64,000 nt of DNA from Paracyclopina nana. Taxonomy: Eukaryota > Arthropoda > Copepoda > Cyclopoida > Cyclopettidae. The position numbers were made by a program, and so were the translations under genes. The DNA lies in the NCBI GenBank assembly GCA_019096065.1, contig JAGUCH010000006.1, positions 1,880,001 through 1,944,000 on the forward strand. The letters run 5' to 3'. This document shows positions 11,752 through 23,200 of this stretch, piece after piece; positions within the stretch are counted from its first letter, which is position 1, and every line of letters begins with the position of its first letter. Below the pieces are notes generated by a model. The model worked only from the letters and a program-made list of their open reading frames with translations. It was not told the DNA's origin and searched no databases.

Positions 11752-12235
11752 ACCAGCTCGGTTTTCAATAGGAGAAAATAATCTGGTATTTGGGATTTTC
11801 ACTCTGATCCATGAAAGGAAAAATACGTATTTCCCTCTCTCTGTATTATATACAGCATATACGGATGACGACGTTTATTACTACGCGGTAGGTGCAGTTA
11901 TTGTTGTGCACTTTCAACTATCACTAATGTGGGATCAACACATTTATCTCAATGAAACAGCAGATGTATTGAGGAAACAATTATGTCTAGATGTACAACA
12001 TGGTGCATATAAATATTCAGGGTCAAGCACACATAATGCTCCTCAAACTTGGAAGTCAATCATTCAGCAGTGTTGGGTGGCTTTCTCTCCTTCTTTTGCC
12101 TTGGAAAAGTCCATTCCCTGTAAATTGCATGACAAATGGGTCACTGTGGCACTAAATGGAGAAAAAAGTATGAAGAAGCATTGTGATGGTAAAATATTAG
12201 TATTAAATCATGATCCTATCCAGGAAGAAGTATAA
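11752..12235 (+). CDS. Unassigned open frame of about 160 codons
   Basis: A single frame stays open for about 160 codons in AT-rich DNA where stops should be frequent. The downstream two thirds reads like a protein, with pieces such as YLNETADVLRKQLCLDVQ and NAPQTWKSIIQQCW, ending HDPIQEEV before a TAA stop. There is no good start codon at the 5' end, so it would be an exon or a decayed gene. I do not recognise it. Confidence 0.25.
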
Positions 12236-13704
12236 CCATGCCACTGAGCTTTCACATCTTACGAAGCCTTAAAGAGGGAATAGAGTCGTCGGCGACCGTC
12301 GAAGACGAAAAAGAAAGTTATTAGACAGAACCGTGAGAGTCATCGGCGGACTAACACCTATATTCTTGCCAACGGAGATTTCGAGAAAATTGCTTCGATA
12401 TATATTATTCAGCCAAAGTAAGCGAATTCTTTTACACTTGCGCATTAATGCTCTGGCGAGCAAGGAGCAGCTCTGGCAGAAGTTAAATTAACATTATCTT
12501 TTAATGCACTTTTATGGTTTGCTTTTTTTGTGGTCTGGAGCCTTGCGTCATTAACATAATTAGCACTCATCAAGGTCAACTTTGTTTTCTTTGAAAAAGT
12601 TGACCAGAATCAGGTGGAGCAAGCTAGCAAAATTATCCCCCACGTGTATAGTACTTTTTCTTGAGTCCTCTCATGTGAAGTGTAAGAAACTGGTCCATTT
12701 TTTTTGCATATGATCGAGATAAGAAAACCTTATATTCAGCATATTTTACGGCCGTCTGCTCGCAAATTGATGAATTTACCCATTTTATCCCTTGGGATCT
12801 CTCTATTTGAGAAATTGGCCACTTTTGCAGCAAGTAACAGAGATGCAATTCGGCATTAAAGCCACTTGAACTCTTCTGGGGGAAGTTTAATGCCTAATTT
12901 CGCCAACTTGTGGAAAATGTCACTTGATCTTTTTTTTTAAAAAAAAGGAATCACTTCAGCCCCTCAATTTTGCCCTCTTGAGTGCTCTTCTGAGGAATTT
13001 AGAGTCCATTAAAAGACAGTTTCCATTCTCAATTTTTTATATTCGTATAAAAAGAGCATAAAACTTTGCTCTTTTTAAGATTTGTAAGCTCGTACGGACG
13101 AGCCAAGATCTTTTTTTATGCACCCATAAGAGAGAAGCCTCAAAACTCGATTATTTGCAAGGTACATGGAATCTGTAAAACCATTTTTACTTCCTGTAAC
13201 AATTTGTTAATTGGCTCCGAAAGGTTGCGCGATCTTTTCAATTAGTTTTGACCCTTCGCTAGGATATCCCCAGTTTAGCTAAACTCAGTTATATTTTGAG
13301 CTCATTTTGTGCTATTGTTAGCAACCAGGTTGCTATAACTGAGCTCGTTAAGAAATCAGATTGAAGCATACACTATGTACATTTGAATTGCATTCGTAGG
13401 GTGAAGCGAAAATTTAAATGCCAAGCTATTTGCCATTAAGCTAATCTGCCCCACTCATCTAGTGTTCGAACTAAATAGCCCTGTTGGACCAAATGAGCCA
13501 ATGCACATTTCGGTTGCAAGCGCAAGCAGCCATCAGTGATCATTTTGCCAAACTAACACCATTTCTTTGTTGTTTCTCCTTTAAACAGGCTTCTTGGCTA
13601 TTTTTGTCTTGGCAGCGTCCCATTAGATATTCCATCGATCCCTTTTGTCCCAAGATCACTAATGGACTCGTCGGTCGCCGAAAGCAGTGAAAGTATGTGA
13701 CAAA

Positions 13705-16700
13705 ATGATCCTCATCATGGCCAGCACCAGCATTGTTGTCCTCTTGATGGTGACGACTTTAGCTGGCGGCCTCAGCATTGTCCCTGACATCCTCACCTAC
13801 AAGACCTGCGTCAACTCACCCCCAGGGTTCTCTCCAGGATGCATGGACAACGTCACAGTCAATCCTGGAGGAAAGGCAACCTTCAATTGCCAGGTAATCT
13901 ACTTTAAAAATTACAATCATTTATATGTACTAGTATACTGATATAAGAAGCCGTCCATCAAGGTGATGGATCAGTTTTGTCAAAAATGGTAGGATACTTT
14001 ATCACAAGGTGCTACCGATTGATCAGGACGCATCGCAAGATTAATAGGGTTGCTTCAACATTTTCTGCATGTGACTCCAATAATGGAGCAAGAGTGTCCA
14101 TTATGCTAGACGTTTGTGCTGCAAAATGTTGTTTTTGAAGCTGCCTTTAATTAGTGTGTTGATTCTCCATCGCTTTTTGAAACAAGGTCTTCTTCTTCTT
14201 GCCTTGATTAAATAATAGTACAATGGGAAGCCATTTTAGTCTTGACGTTGCTATATTGATTGGCATTGAGTTGATTATGCAAGTTTTGGCATTTTGGCTG
14301 TAGGATCTCTGGTACGTATTCTAATAGCCTTAAGAATGCATTAGATGACTTCGCTGCATTCTGATTTTTGGCAATGTTGACGATCAGGCCTGCTAATTAA
14401 TTTTCACGTTCAACATATTCTATTATTAACAAGATACTAGGCACATACGTATAATGGTAAATGTAGGCTCTACGTGAAACCAACCATTAATCACGGCACT
14501 GGGTCCCAATTTGTGCACGTATTCAACGCTTCTCTTCCCCAAAAGATACAGTTCTTTATACTTACTACAGGGCGTTTTCCTGCTTCAATAATCTATGTTG
14601 TAATGTCGGTGTTGGTGTACAATACGGCAGTTTATGGTCAGCTTGTGGAGAGATAAATTGTCAAAAAACGGTAATTAACTTCATTCCATGTTTATGCTTT
14701 TTTGCAAGCAATTCTGAGTATCACTATATCAAAATACAGCTTAGTTCGTGGCCTGTATTTGCTGAACATGAACCAAAAGCCAAGTCACCCCTTTGCATTT
14801 GCTTTCCTGCGCTCTCGAGCAGGAAAACAATTTCATGCTCGTCGTTTTCTTCCACTTTTTTGCTATATATGTCTGCTCTTCAATACCAATTTATGTCATT
14901 TTTCATGCATCGTACAGAGTGCTTTTGAAAGACAAACGGCAATTAGGCTTCGTTCCAGAGCTAATTAACTGGGCCAAATGGGCCCGAAAAGCGTTAAAAT
15001 CGCTGTTTAAATTTAGGATGAGAGAGGTCTGCTAGATTTAACTGGTCCCCCACCCGAAAAATCGAAATGTGCAGAGACCGAATTGAAATGTGAAGTTCCT
15101 GTTGAAAATGTGGTATGTGGATTGTTGCGTCATAGTTAATATCAAAACTTTATGTGACAATTAATTTGTATTATGGAATAGTTCAAATTTCTCTTAATAT
15201 GAAATGACAATGCATGTAATTTTTTTAAAATGCAATTTTTCTGAATAATTTGATCTGTGAATTTGAAGCATGGCTAAGCTGTGCATGTTATGACAATTTT
15301 TCAATATTTCTGTACTGTTTGAACAATTTCAAATATTGCCATCATTCTGTTAGATTATTCCATGACGTCATCATGAACAATTAATTACCAAAAACATTAA
15401 GAGATGGCGCTTGAATCGAAGTATTCAGAATTTTCCTAAAAGAGTTACACAATTCAATTGTAAATCAAAACATTAACTTCATTTTTCTTAATTGGAGTAT
15501 GTAAAACTTAGTTCCTACTGAATGTTTTGCTTTTTTGCAAAAATAAGAATGTAAGAGGTGGAATTTAGCTATAATTACCAATATGATTTTGAGATGTTGT
15601 TGCTGATGGTATCAATACTTTTTGGTACATATAAGTTATGCTCTCAAGACTTCTATTAAGAAGAGATGCATGTCATGCACATTTTCTACTCCAATATGAG
15701 TTTAAGACTTATTGACATTGATCATGGAACTTTACATGCTAGAAGTCTAGGTAAAGATAGCCATATAGTCTTAAAGCTAAAAAAGTAAAAGGCCAAATTA
15801 TCATGGCATGTATTAAGGTATTAAAGAAGCATTAATAATTTAATTTAGTTCAAGTGAAAAAGTATTTCTTAACATTTGGGCCAAGCTGCATAGTCACTTA
15901 ACATTAGCTCCACATTTTAGTCACAGGCTAGAATGGAGATGTGTCGCCAGCCTGAGACAACAATTCAAATCAAAATGTTAAACTACACTTCAAATCAAAC
16001 TTTGCATAGCTTCATCATATAACATATGAAAATTTCGGTCACATTATGTAAATTGTACCAAATTGTAATGTAAACGTCACATGAAAGACACATTTAAACT
16101 AGGACCACACTTTGGCCATTTTCAATGTGAGTGAACTGTGAAGTATCTTAATCTTTCTGGTGGGGTCTGGTAAGCTCACCAATTGATTAAATTGGTCGAG
16201 CTGCAAACCTGGCAGTCTTTGGCAATCGGATTTTTGGCTACAGACTCATGGCTTAAATGCCCCTGAGGCCACGGCCCGCAGCTCAATTTTCTTTCCCTTC
16301 AACAAAGTAATTTGGACCTCCATAATCTGAGGCTGAGAGTGTCCCACAAGGTCCATACAGGGCCCATTTCCAGTCGAATATTTCAATTGTACCTCAAGCC
16401 ATTTCCTGTTGGGATTCACCGTAGTTATAGACCTCAATAGAAAGCTTTCACAAACTACTGCGCTCACACACTCGCCCTGCAAACATACAAAAAGCGGCGA
16501 CATTAAAGTGGGGAGGGAAATGGTACAAGTTAGACATAATCTGCGCGCTTATCTTCACTTGCAATCGAATTTTTCAATGAGAACGCGCGAGCGAGAAGTC
16601 GTGATCCGTGTGATATGCGCGTGCGCGCAACTGAACGCTTCAAGCGCGCACGGGTCAAGAGGGCAGCTGACGCATCCTAGCAAAGAGTAAAGCTTTGCAA

Positions 16701-18480
16701 CAGTACTTGAAAGGCAAGGAAGAATATTATTTCGGAGTATCAATATCCTCCTTATGAAAGGGTAAGTGGATCCCCCTTTTGAAAAATTGCTATTTTTTAC
16801 CCCACTACTTAGATTGTCAGTCTTGGCAAGCTGTGTAGCTGGCACCATTTTTGACTGAAAATGATAATGTACAAACAGTGGCATGACCATAGTACAGCTT
16901 GCTTATTGTGCCAAACTATACAGAATATAGTTTATGGCTGGTGTGTAACCCCATGAAACTTTCTCGACTTTTTCCTTCCTGAAAATAAGGACGCATATAA
17001 GTAGAGCTCCAGCTCAGCTAGGGTTTGCATCTAAGCCGCAGCCTAATGTGAAAAAATGCTAACTAACTTGGCTGCGATATAGTAGCTGGCAGCCACTGTG
17101 AAATTTGGTAAGAAAAAGAAAACTGTTCATTGTGTGCTGCATTTTCTGTTTGATCAGCTTCTTATGCCTCAGCATAGTGATACGTATGTATTTGTTCTGT
17201 ATCTCAATTTAGAAGAAGTTAGCCTTCAGCTGGCGAACATATACAGTAATATGGCAACATCATTCATTAGCATAAAGCAATGTCTACGTACATTCCATGC
17301 TGTATTGTACAACATTAACCGAAGAATGAGCTTTTCCTTTTTCTTATGAGTACTGAGCATTTGAGTCGACTTTTGGCTTTGTCCTGTATCTGAGAACCTA
17401 CATTTGCGGTAAACTCGAGGTGTTTGAAGGAAGTGGAAACTTTTGGCAAAGAGTATAAGCTTTTGGGCGATGACAGCCAGGAGCTAAAATAGTTCAGAGG
17501 TTTAGGGCATTTCAAAGACTTTTTCACGGTGTCCAAACTTTTGACAATTGAAGCAAGTATCCGAGGCTGTCGTGGTCGTCGTCGTGTGAGGAAAATGTAG
17601 TGTATAAAAGGGAGTGAGCGCAAGAACCAAAAATATTTTTCGTGGATGATCTATTTTGCCAGCTCCCTTCTTCTTCCCAACGGTTTTGACCCCATTGAAA
17701 AAGGGGGCTATAAGTAATATCTATTCAGCTGAATTGTGGTTGAAATGTAGATTTTTCTTGAGGGGTGGACGACAAAAGCTCATAAAGCCATCGCTGCTTC
17801 AACGATCAGTGAGCATCAATGGGTGGAAATGCTAGAGTAGATAACGTGATTATATCTGCCATGCATTTTCAGGAGCTGAATATTCTTATTTTTTAGTGAG
17901 TGCTCTCCCTGCATTCTTTTAGCTAAAGCAAGTATTTCAACGTCGGGACTTGAGTGCTGCTGTAGGAAAGCCTCTCTTTTTCGAAAGTGGATTTCCTCTC
18001 TCAATTTGCCATAGCTCATCAATATCTCAAATCCTATTATCAAAGCAAGTAGTCGTCAATACCAAAGAGCTTAAAGGTTGTCATGTCCAGTCAATTTGAT
18101 CAAAGCGTGTGTCATTCCTCTGTAAAATACTTCACAGTAAACGGTTGCTTCTAGGAACAAATCATGATGCCATTTCCCATTATTTCCAGGTTGATCCGAG
18201 GTGTCACATCCAGTTTTTGTATTGGTACCACGAAACTCCCTTGGGAGAGCGGCGGTTGCTGAAAACAGGGCGGAATGCCACAGAACCATATATGCACACG
18301 ATTCGAAGTGCCTATAGACAACACGAAGGAAGATATTTTTGCATCATCGGAAATGTCATGGGTGAAAGCGAGTGCTCAGCATTTCTCATCATACGAAGCT
18401 CAGCTGTGCTGAGCGCGAAAAGCTCGTTAATGCTAACAGCTGCTATCATTTTGCTATGGACATCATCAACAATCTCATGA
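13705..18480 (+). CDS. Small GPI-anchored protein with one Ig domain
   Basis: Two coding exons, 13705-13893 and 18190-18480, join in phase 0 to give 159 residues. The ATG at 13705 opens a signal peptide (hydrophobic residues 2-20). One Ig domain follows: first core cysteine C62 (FNCQ), tryptophan W75 (LYWYH), and the second cysteine C114 in GRYFCIIGN. The intron falls directly after the first cysteine motif. Four further cysteines (35, 46, 68, 125) suggest extra disulfides. N49 and N92 sit in N-glycosylation sequons. The chain ends in a hydrophobic tail (about 142-153) with only a few small or polar residues after it, preceded by small residues SSAVLSA, which is the layout of a GPI-attachment signal. 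The fold is clear; the family name is not. It resembles I-set domains of receptor ectodomains. Likely role is at the cell surface or in adhesion, by inference. Confidence 0.8.
15401..15411 (+). promoter_or_regulatory. GAGATGGCGCT motif 2
   Basis: Second exact copy, in the long intron of the Ig-domain gene. It could be an insulator- or YY1/Pho-type protein site; only the word recurrence is seen. Confidence 0.35.
16246..16476 (-). CDS. Possible antisense exon inside the Ig-gene intron
   Basis: On the minus strand a strong acceptor (TTTTTGTATGTTTGCAG, ending at 16477) opens a frame of 76 codons to a TGA at 16246-16248. The translation begins GECVSAVVCESFLL, contains RKWLEVQLKYSTGNGPC and ends RAVASGAFKP. 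Alternating hydrophobic strands and three cysteines suggest a beta-rich extracellular domain. No upstream exon was found and I do not recognise the family. It could be the last exon of a nested minus-strand gene or a decayed exon. Confidence 0.35.
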   Translation of the reverse strand, partial: GECVSAVVCESFLLRSITTVNPNRKWLEVQLKYSTGNGPCMDLVGHSQPQIMEVQITLLKGKKIELRAVASGAFKP

Positions 18481-18679
18481 GCAAACTTTGAACCACTGGT
18501 GCTACTACCAACATTAATTTCTACCAGTTATACCGCTACTACTACATATGATTTGATGCACAAAATGTGCCCCACAAGAAATGTGCTTCTACGTACTGAG
18601 GGTTCGAACCAAATCTCCATCAATTCCAGGTGCTGCTGATTGCTGAATTCTCATGCTGCTCATCACTCCTTCGTTAAGG

Positions 18680-18703
18680 CCCTCACCAGCAATTTGGTGA
18701 GGG
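18680..18703. repeat. Perfect 9-bp hairpin
   Basis: CCCTCACCA, six-base loop GCAATT, TGGTGAGGG. It lies about 200 bases after the stop codon of the Ig-domain gene and could sit in its 3' UTR. Function unknown. Confidence 0.6.
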
Positions 18704-20260
18704 CGGGGCACAAATTGTGATTAGAGATCGCAGCGATAGAAGGCTGTTTATTCGCAAATAATGCTAATTTTAACCGGGGAAAAATCAAACAAACGTGGTG
18801 ATATTCTCAACTACAACTATATACTGATTTTGGCTACAGTAAGTTCACTGCCAAGCAAAAAACAACGGAAATATCATGAATCTTTTAGCAGAACAGGACA
18901 CCAACGTTATCCGTTTCTTTTCGCAAATCTACTAGGAAATTGAAACCCTCCAACAACAGCAACGGCTTTTTTTGCATGACACTACTATATATACTACATG
19001 TAAGCTACTACTACTACAACAAGAAGATTGGCGATACAAAAAAACATGTGCGTTGTTTCGTAGAAAACCTGAAATAAAAGAAACATAAACTTTTCATTTG
19101 CTGCTTTTGTGAGTGCTATGATGATGAAGATGATACCATGATGGTTCGGCTCCGATTACCTTCTTTCACGGGAAAATGCAGAAAAGTATTCTTTTTCTCG
19201 CTCTTTATGCTGCACTTGCACTGTACACAGCGCGAGAAATTCCGCCACCAAAGACAAATGTTGCTATATTTGCCAATATGGCTTTCTTTGTATACATTGC
19301 AAAGTAGATCTATTACAGTGCGAATTTTTCCTACTCACTGCAGCAGCAGAATTTTTTAAAGGCGTACGTCCTTTTTCCAAAAGATGTCATGGACAGGCAC
19401 AGATGTAGTCGCGAAAAAGCACGTGTTTGAACTCAGGTCAATCAGGTGTCCCATGGGACTAAATGGTTTTGAGATGGGTGACAAGACGACAAAAACACCG
19501 CAACGTTTCACACAGCTGCTGCTGCTTTCACTGCAAGAAAAACATGTCACAAAAAGACACATCTGCCGATAGATGGCGCCATCATGTGGCATTGACGGGA
19601 AAATGCAATTGCAAAAAATCTGGAAAACTCTCACCGAGGTATGGCATTTAAAAACATGGGTCTGATTACATCTCCCAATAAAATTGGCCATATGATCTAA
19701 GGCAATAAAAGACAGCTATGCTAATACTGCACTCTCTATAGCACTCAGTTAGATCATTAGTAATTAGAAAGCATCCACTTCATGAACACAGCATACTAAA
19801 TAATCACCACGTGAGGTTTTTTTGCTTTCTTCAAGCAATCATGCCAGCAATTCGAAGCAATGGGCTCACAAATCAAGCAAGTAGATCTCTTCCCACAAGT
19901 GTTGAGGATCTCTCGGTAAGCGCACTTTCCCAGCTTTTTTGAAAGCTGCCAAGTGAATTGTTTTCCACCGTATTCATATCGAGAGCAAGTACTTTGAATG
20001 AACAAAAGCATGCGTAGCAAGGTTTTTTGGCATCCCCCTTAAGGAGAATAAATGAAGAGGTAGAGCAAGATAATTAGCCCAGTTATGCGAGCTGGCGGTA
20101 TTACCGTTCATTTTCAGGCTCGCTTTTACCGATATTCCAATTTTGGGCTGCTTTCTAAGGTCGTGATTTATCACTTTCCAATAGATATGAGCCTTTGTTT
20201 TTGTTGCGCTGAAATTTTGCTAGTCTAAAAGTACATCATACTTTTTTTCGTTGTTGCTAG
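18704..20260. other. Upstream region of otopetrin; no exon recognised
   Basis: AT-rich DNA before the first otopetrin exon that I can support. The otopetrin start codon must lie here or further upstream. One ATG-led frame at 19384-19572 is not convincing. An AGATGGCGC word is at 19571-19579. Confidence 0.4.
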
Positions 20261-23200
20261 GAAACTGACCGGCCTCCATCATACCCTGGCATTGACACAG
20301 CCTCAAGGCCATCGTTGGCAAAGGCCAAAGCTACAGCTAATACAGAAGAGGACAAAGTTGCATGTTATCATGTAAATATGGCCATGAACACGGCGCGCGC
20401 GCGCTAGAAAGTGCAGCCTTGTAAACTCCATGAAAAAGATAGCCAAAGTCTATAGTAGCCAATGCATAATAATCAAAGAGTCATTCTGGCTAAAAAGCTG
20501 CTCCCATAGTACATTGAAGCACCCTAAATACGCAAGTTTCATCAAGAAAATGGATCCAAAAAATAATTCCACCAAAGAACTTTCTGTATGCTACTATAGG
20601 AATTGAAGCGCATTGTATTTGTATCAATGCTTTGTATATGTAGGCAGGTTCTCTTTAGGACTTTTTCCTGAACGACACTTTGGCGAGCTTGAGTGGTCGG
20701 ATCGCTGCCAATTACTTGGTGAGACAACAGCAACAGCAGCAGAAGCAGTTTGGCAACAGCATCTTCCGTTTGCCGGACGACCTCAAGGTGGCCAAGAAGA
20801 GCTTGGTGGCCGCCATGTCGGAGATCTATGCTATGACGCTCATTGTCCTGTGCTTGGCTTTCACGGCCACAGAGATCATTACTGACAAAGTCGCACTTGA
20901 CTTCTTTGAGTCATGCGGGTTCTACACTTATCTCTACAGGTAAATTCACGCCTGACCCGTCAACCCCCATCCATTTAAGAGCAGAACCGAGCCAGGATTT
21001 TCAATCTAAACTTAAAGCAGGATTTGTCACTACAGCTGTGTAATGCTTGGTTGTTCAAGAAATGTAAGACAGTTGTAGCATTGCATTCTTCGTTGCTCGG
21101 CAGTACACGTTGTTGCCCAGCAATACAACGTTGCTGTATTTTCCCATGTAGGAGAACAGCTGATGGTTTTCATCCACTAATTACATCGCGCCTACTTGAT
21201 AAACTAATGCAGCAGATTACAACCGAAATGCTATTCTTTATGCTGTTGGAAAGCATCATCTTTTCCTACACCTGCCCTCCGTTTTTGACTGGCTTAGCCG
21301 ATTTTCCAGCTACTGCACGCTACCATGTCCATTCAAACGTAGTCCAAATCATGGCATGAAATAACTCATATTTTCCCAGCTTGGCAATCCCTCTGGGAAT
21401 TTGATGGCAGCCATAGCTACAACTTATGTACTCAAGGCTACCGAAAAATTGGTTTATATAGGGCTTGCTTTTTTTCTTGAATTGCAGCGTGAGCGTGGCT
21501 TTCATGCTCTATCTGTTCTGCTATGTGTTGCGTGTCAAATCATTTGTAAGCAGAAGCAGCAAGAGGTATACGCACAGTGGGGAAACCGGGCCTCAAAAGT
21601 TTGCTCTTCAATTTTAGCTTTAAAAAGTTTTTTGTAAGTGACACACATTTTAAAATGTGGCACCTTTTCCCCACTGTGCAAATGCAGAAAGGATTTGTTC
21701 GATGATGGCTTCGACGTCGATGACTTCATACATCGCATGACATTGGCCACTGGATTGGATGTCAAGAAGGTCCAAGATGATTCACAATCATCAAATAGGT
21801 TTTTCATCACCCCCAGGGAGGAAGGGTAAGCGGTAAAATTTGTCAGTTTTTGTTTATCTTTCGAGGCGCGCGCGCGTGCTCTAAAGGGGGAGAAATTCCC
21901 CTTATTCTCTTGGCCATTTGGTACTAATAAAAGTCTTCTTGCCTTTGAAAAGATTCCTACAAAGGAAAATATGTCAGGAAATTAATTTCAGCCAAAAATA
22001 ATATCTCGGCGACCGCTGTGCCACATAGAAAGCATCGGAAATCAGTTTTGGGCATCCCTAGCTGCAAGAGGAAATTAATCGGTGCAAATATTCGATATTC
22101 CGTTTGGGCATGATTACATCCACCGCGGAGCTTTATACTAATGTGCCCAGTTGTTGTTGGGGAAACAGGCGCTGCCCAATCGAGCCAAGCTAAATTATCA
22201 TAAAAGGAAAGCATCGAATTAAGGCATGCAGCGCGTTGACACCATCGCGGGGCAACATTGCGTATTATTCAAGGGAGCTATAGGAACCTTTCAAGCGCCG
22301 ATTTGTAGTTTGTAGACATTCTCAAAATGATCTAAGGTCCGGCCAACGGCAGCCCAGCGATTTGCTCGTAAAGGCCAAGGGGATTTATTGAACATGAAAT
22401 GTATGGCCTTTTCCAGCGCCGCCGCCACCTTTGCGCTCGCAAGATTGCATATTGATGATGATGCTCCCCTCGAATGCGAGCAAAGTGTTGAAATGCTCTC
22501 TATCTGAGCACACCAATCTTTTGACATGACTAGCATGCCGTACGTGTATTCAGTATATGCTGCCGTCGTCATATGGGAAATCGGACATTATGGTTGTTAT
22601 AACATGCATATTTTCGAGCAGGCAACCTAATCAGGTGGTTCATGTCAAGTTGATGACCTCCGAAAATGAGAAGAGCCACGGCAGCCTCATTTTGAGGATC
22701 GGCGCCATCTTCTTCGGCCTCGGAACACTCATCTACACTGGCCTTGAATTTCTGGCCTTCTTTGAGATCCCTCAAACCTGCTTCCAATGGGCCATCCTTT
22801 TCGGAGCCAATCCTGTGCTCTACATGATTTTTGTCTTCATGCAAATGTACTTCATTTTCATGCACTCGCGCATCAATATCCACAAAAACAAGGTAATTGT
22901 CATACTATGCCCGGATTCCTTGGCTCCGAATCTCGAGTCTTGCGGATATGCCAAAAGTTGATTAATTAGTGAGAGTGAGATTCGTCATTTTCAGATCGTA
23001 GCCAAATTTGGCATGATGCACATCATTGCGACGAATGCGTGCATTGTCATTCGAACTCTCGTGAAGGAATCAGCCAAGGAGATGGGTCACCACATTAAAC
23101 CAGATAATGCGAGCAATAGCAACCATCCCTTATCCAATTGGACACGAGATCACGTGGCCTTTGGCCACTGTGAGCGAATTCATATCATTGGAGAGGCAAT

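Larger units (their letters stand above)
10011..13588. other. Intergenic region between Bicdr and the Ig-domain gene
   Basis: About 3.6 kb of mostly AT-rich DNA without a recognised gene. It contains two weak coding candidates listed separately (10487-10720 minus and 11752-12235 plus). A TATA-like GTATAAAAAG lies near 13045. A splice acceptor with a good pyrimidine tract at 13588 probably starts the 5' UTR exon of the Ig gene. No polyadenylation signal of canonical form was found after Bicdr. Confidence 0.4.
13894..18189. other. 4.3-kb intron of the Ig-domain gene
   Basis: Long AT-rich intron. It contains one GAGATGGCGCT motif (15401-15411), a CG-rich patch near 16620-16670, a minus-strand open frame with a good acceptor (16246-16476), and a TATAAAAG hexamer-type sequence near 17600 on the plus strand. 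Nothing else is recognised. Confidence 0.6.

Noticed and set aside
18601-18620. B-box-like GGTTCGAACC as another tRNA
   Set aside because: No A box or stems at the right distance upstream.
19384-19572. ATG-led frame upstream of otopetrin as its first exon
   Set aside because: No donor at a usable phase and no resemblance to otopetrin N-termini.
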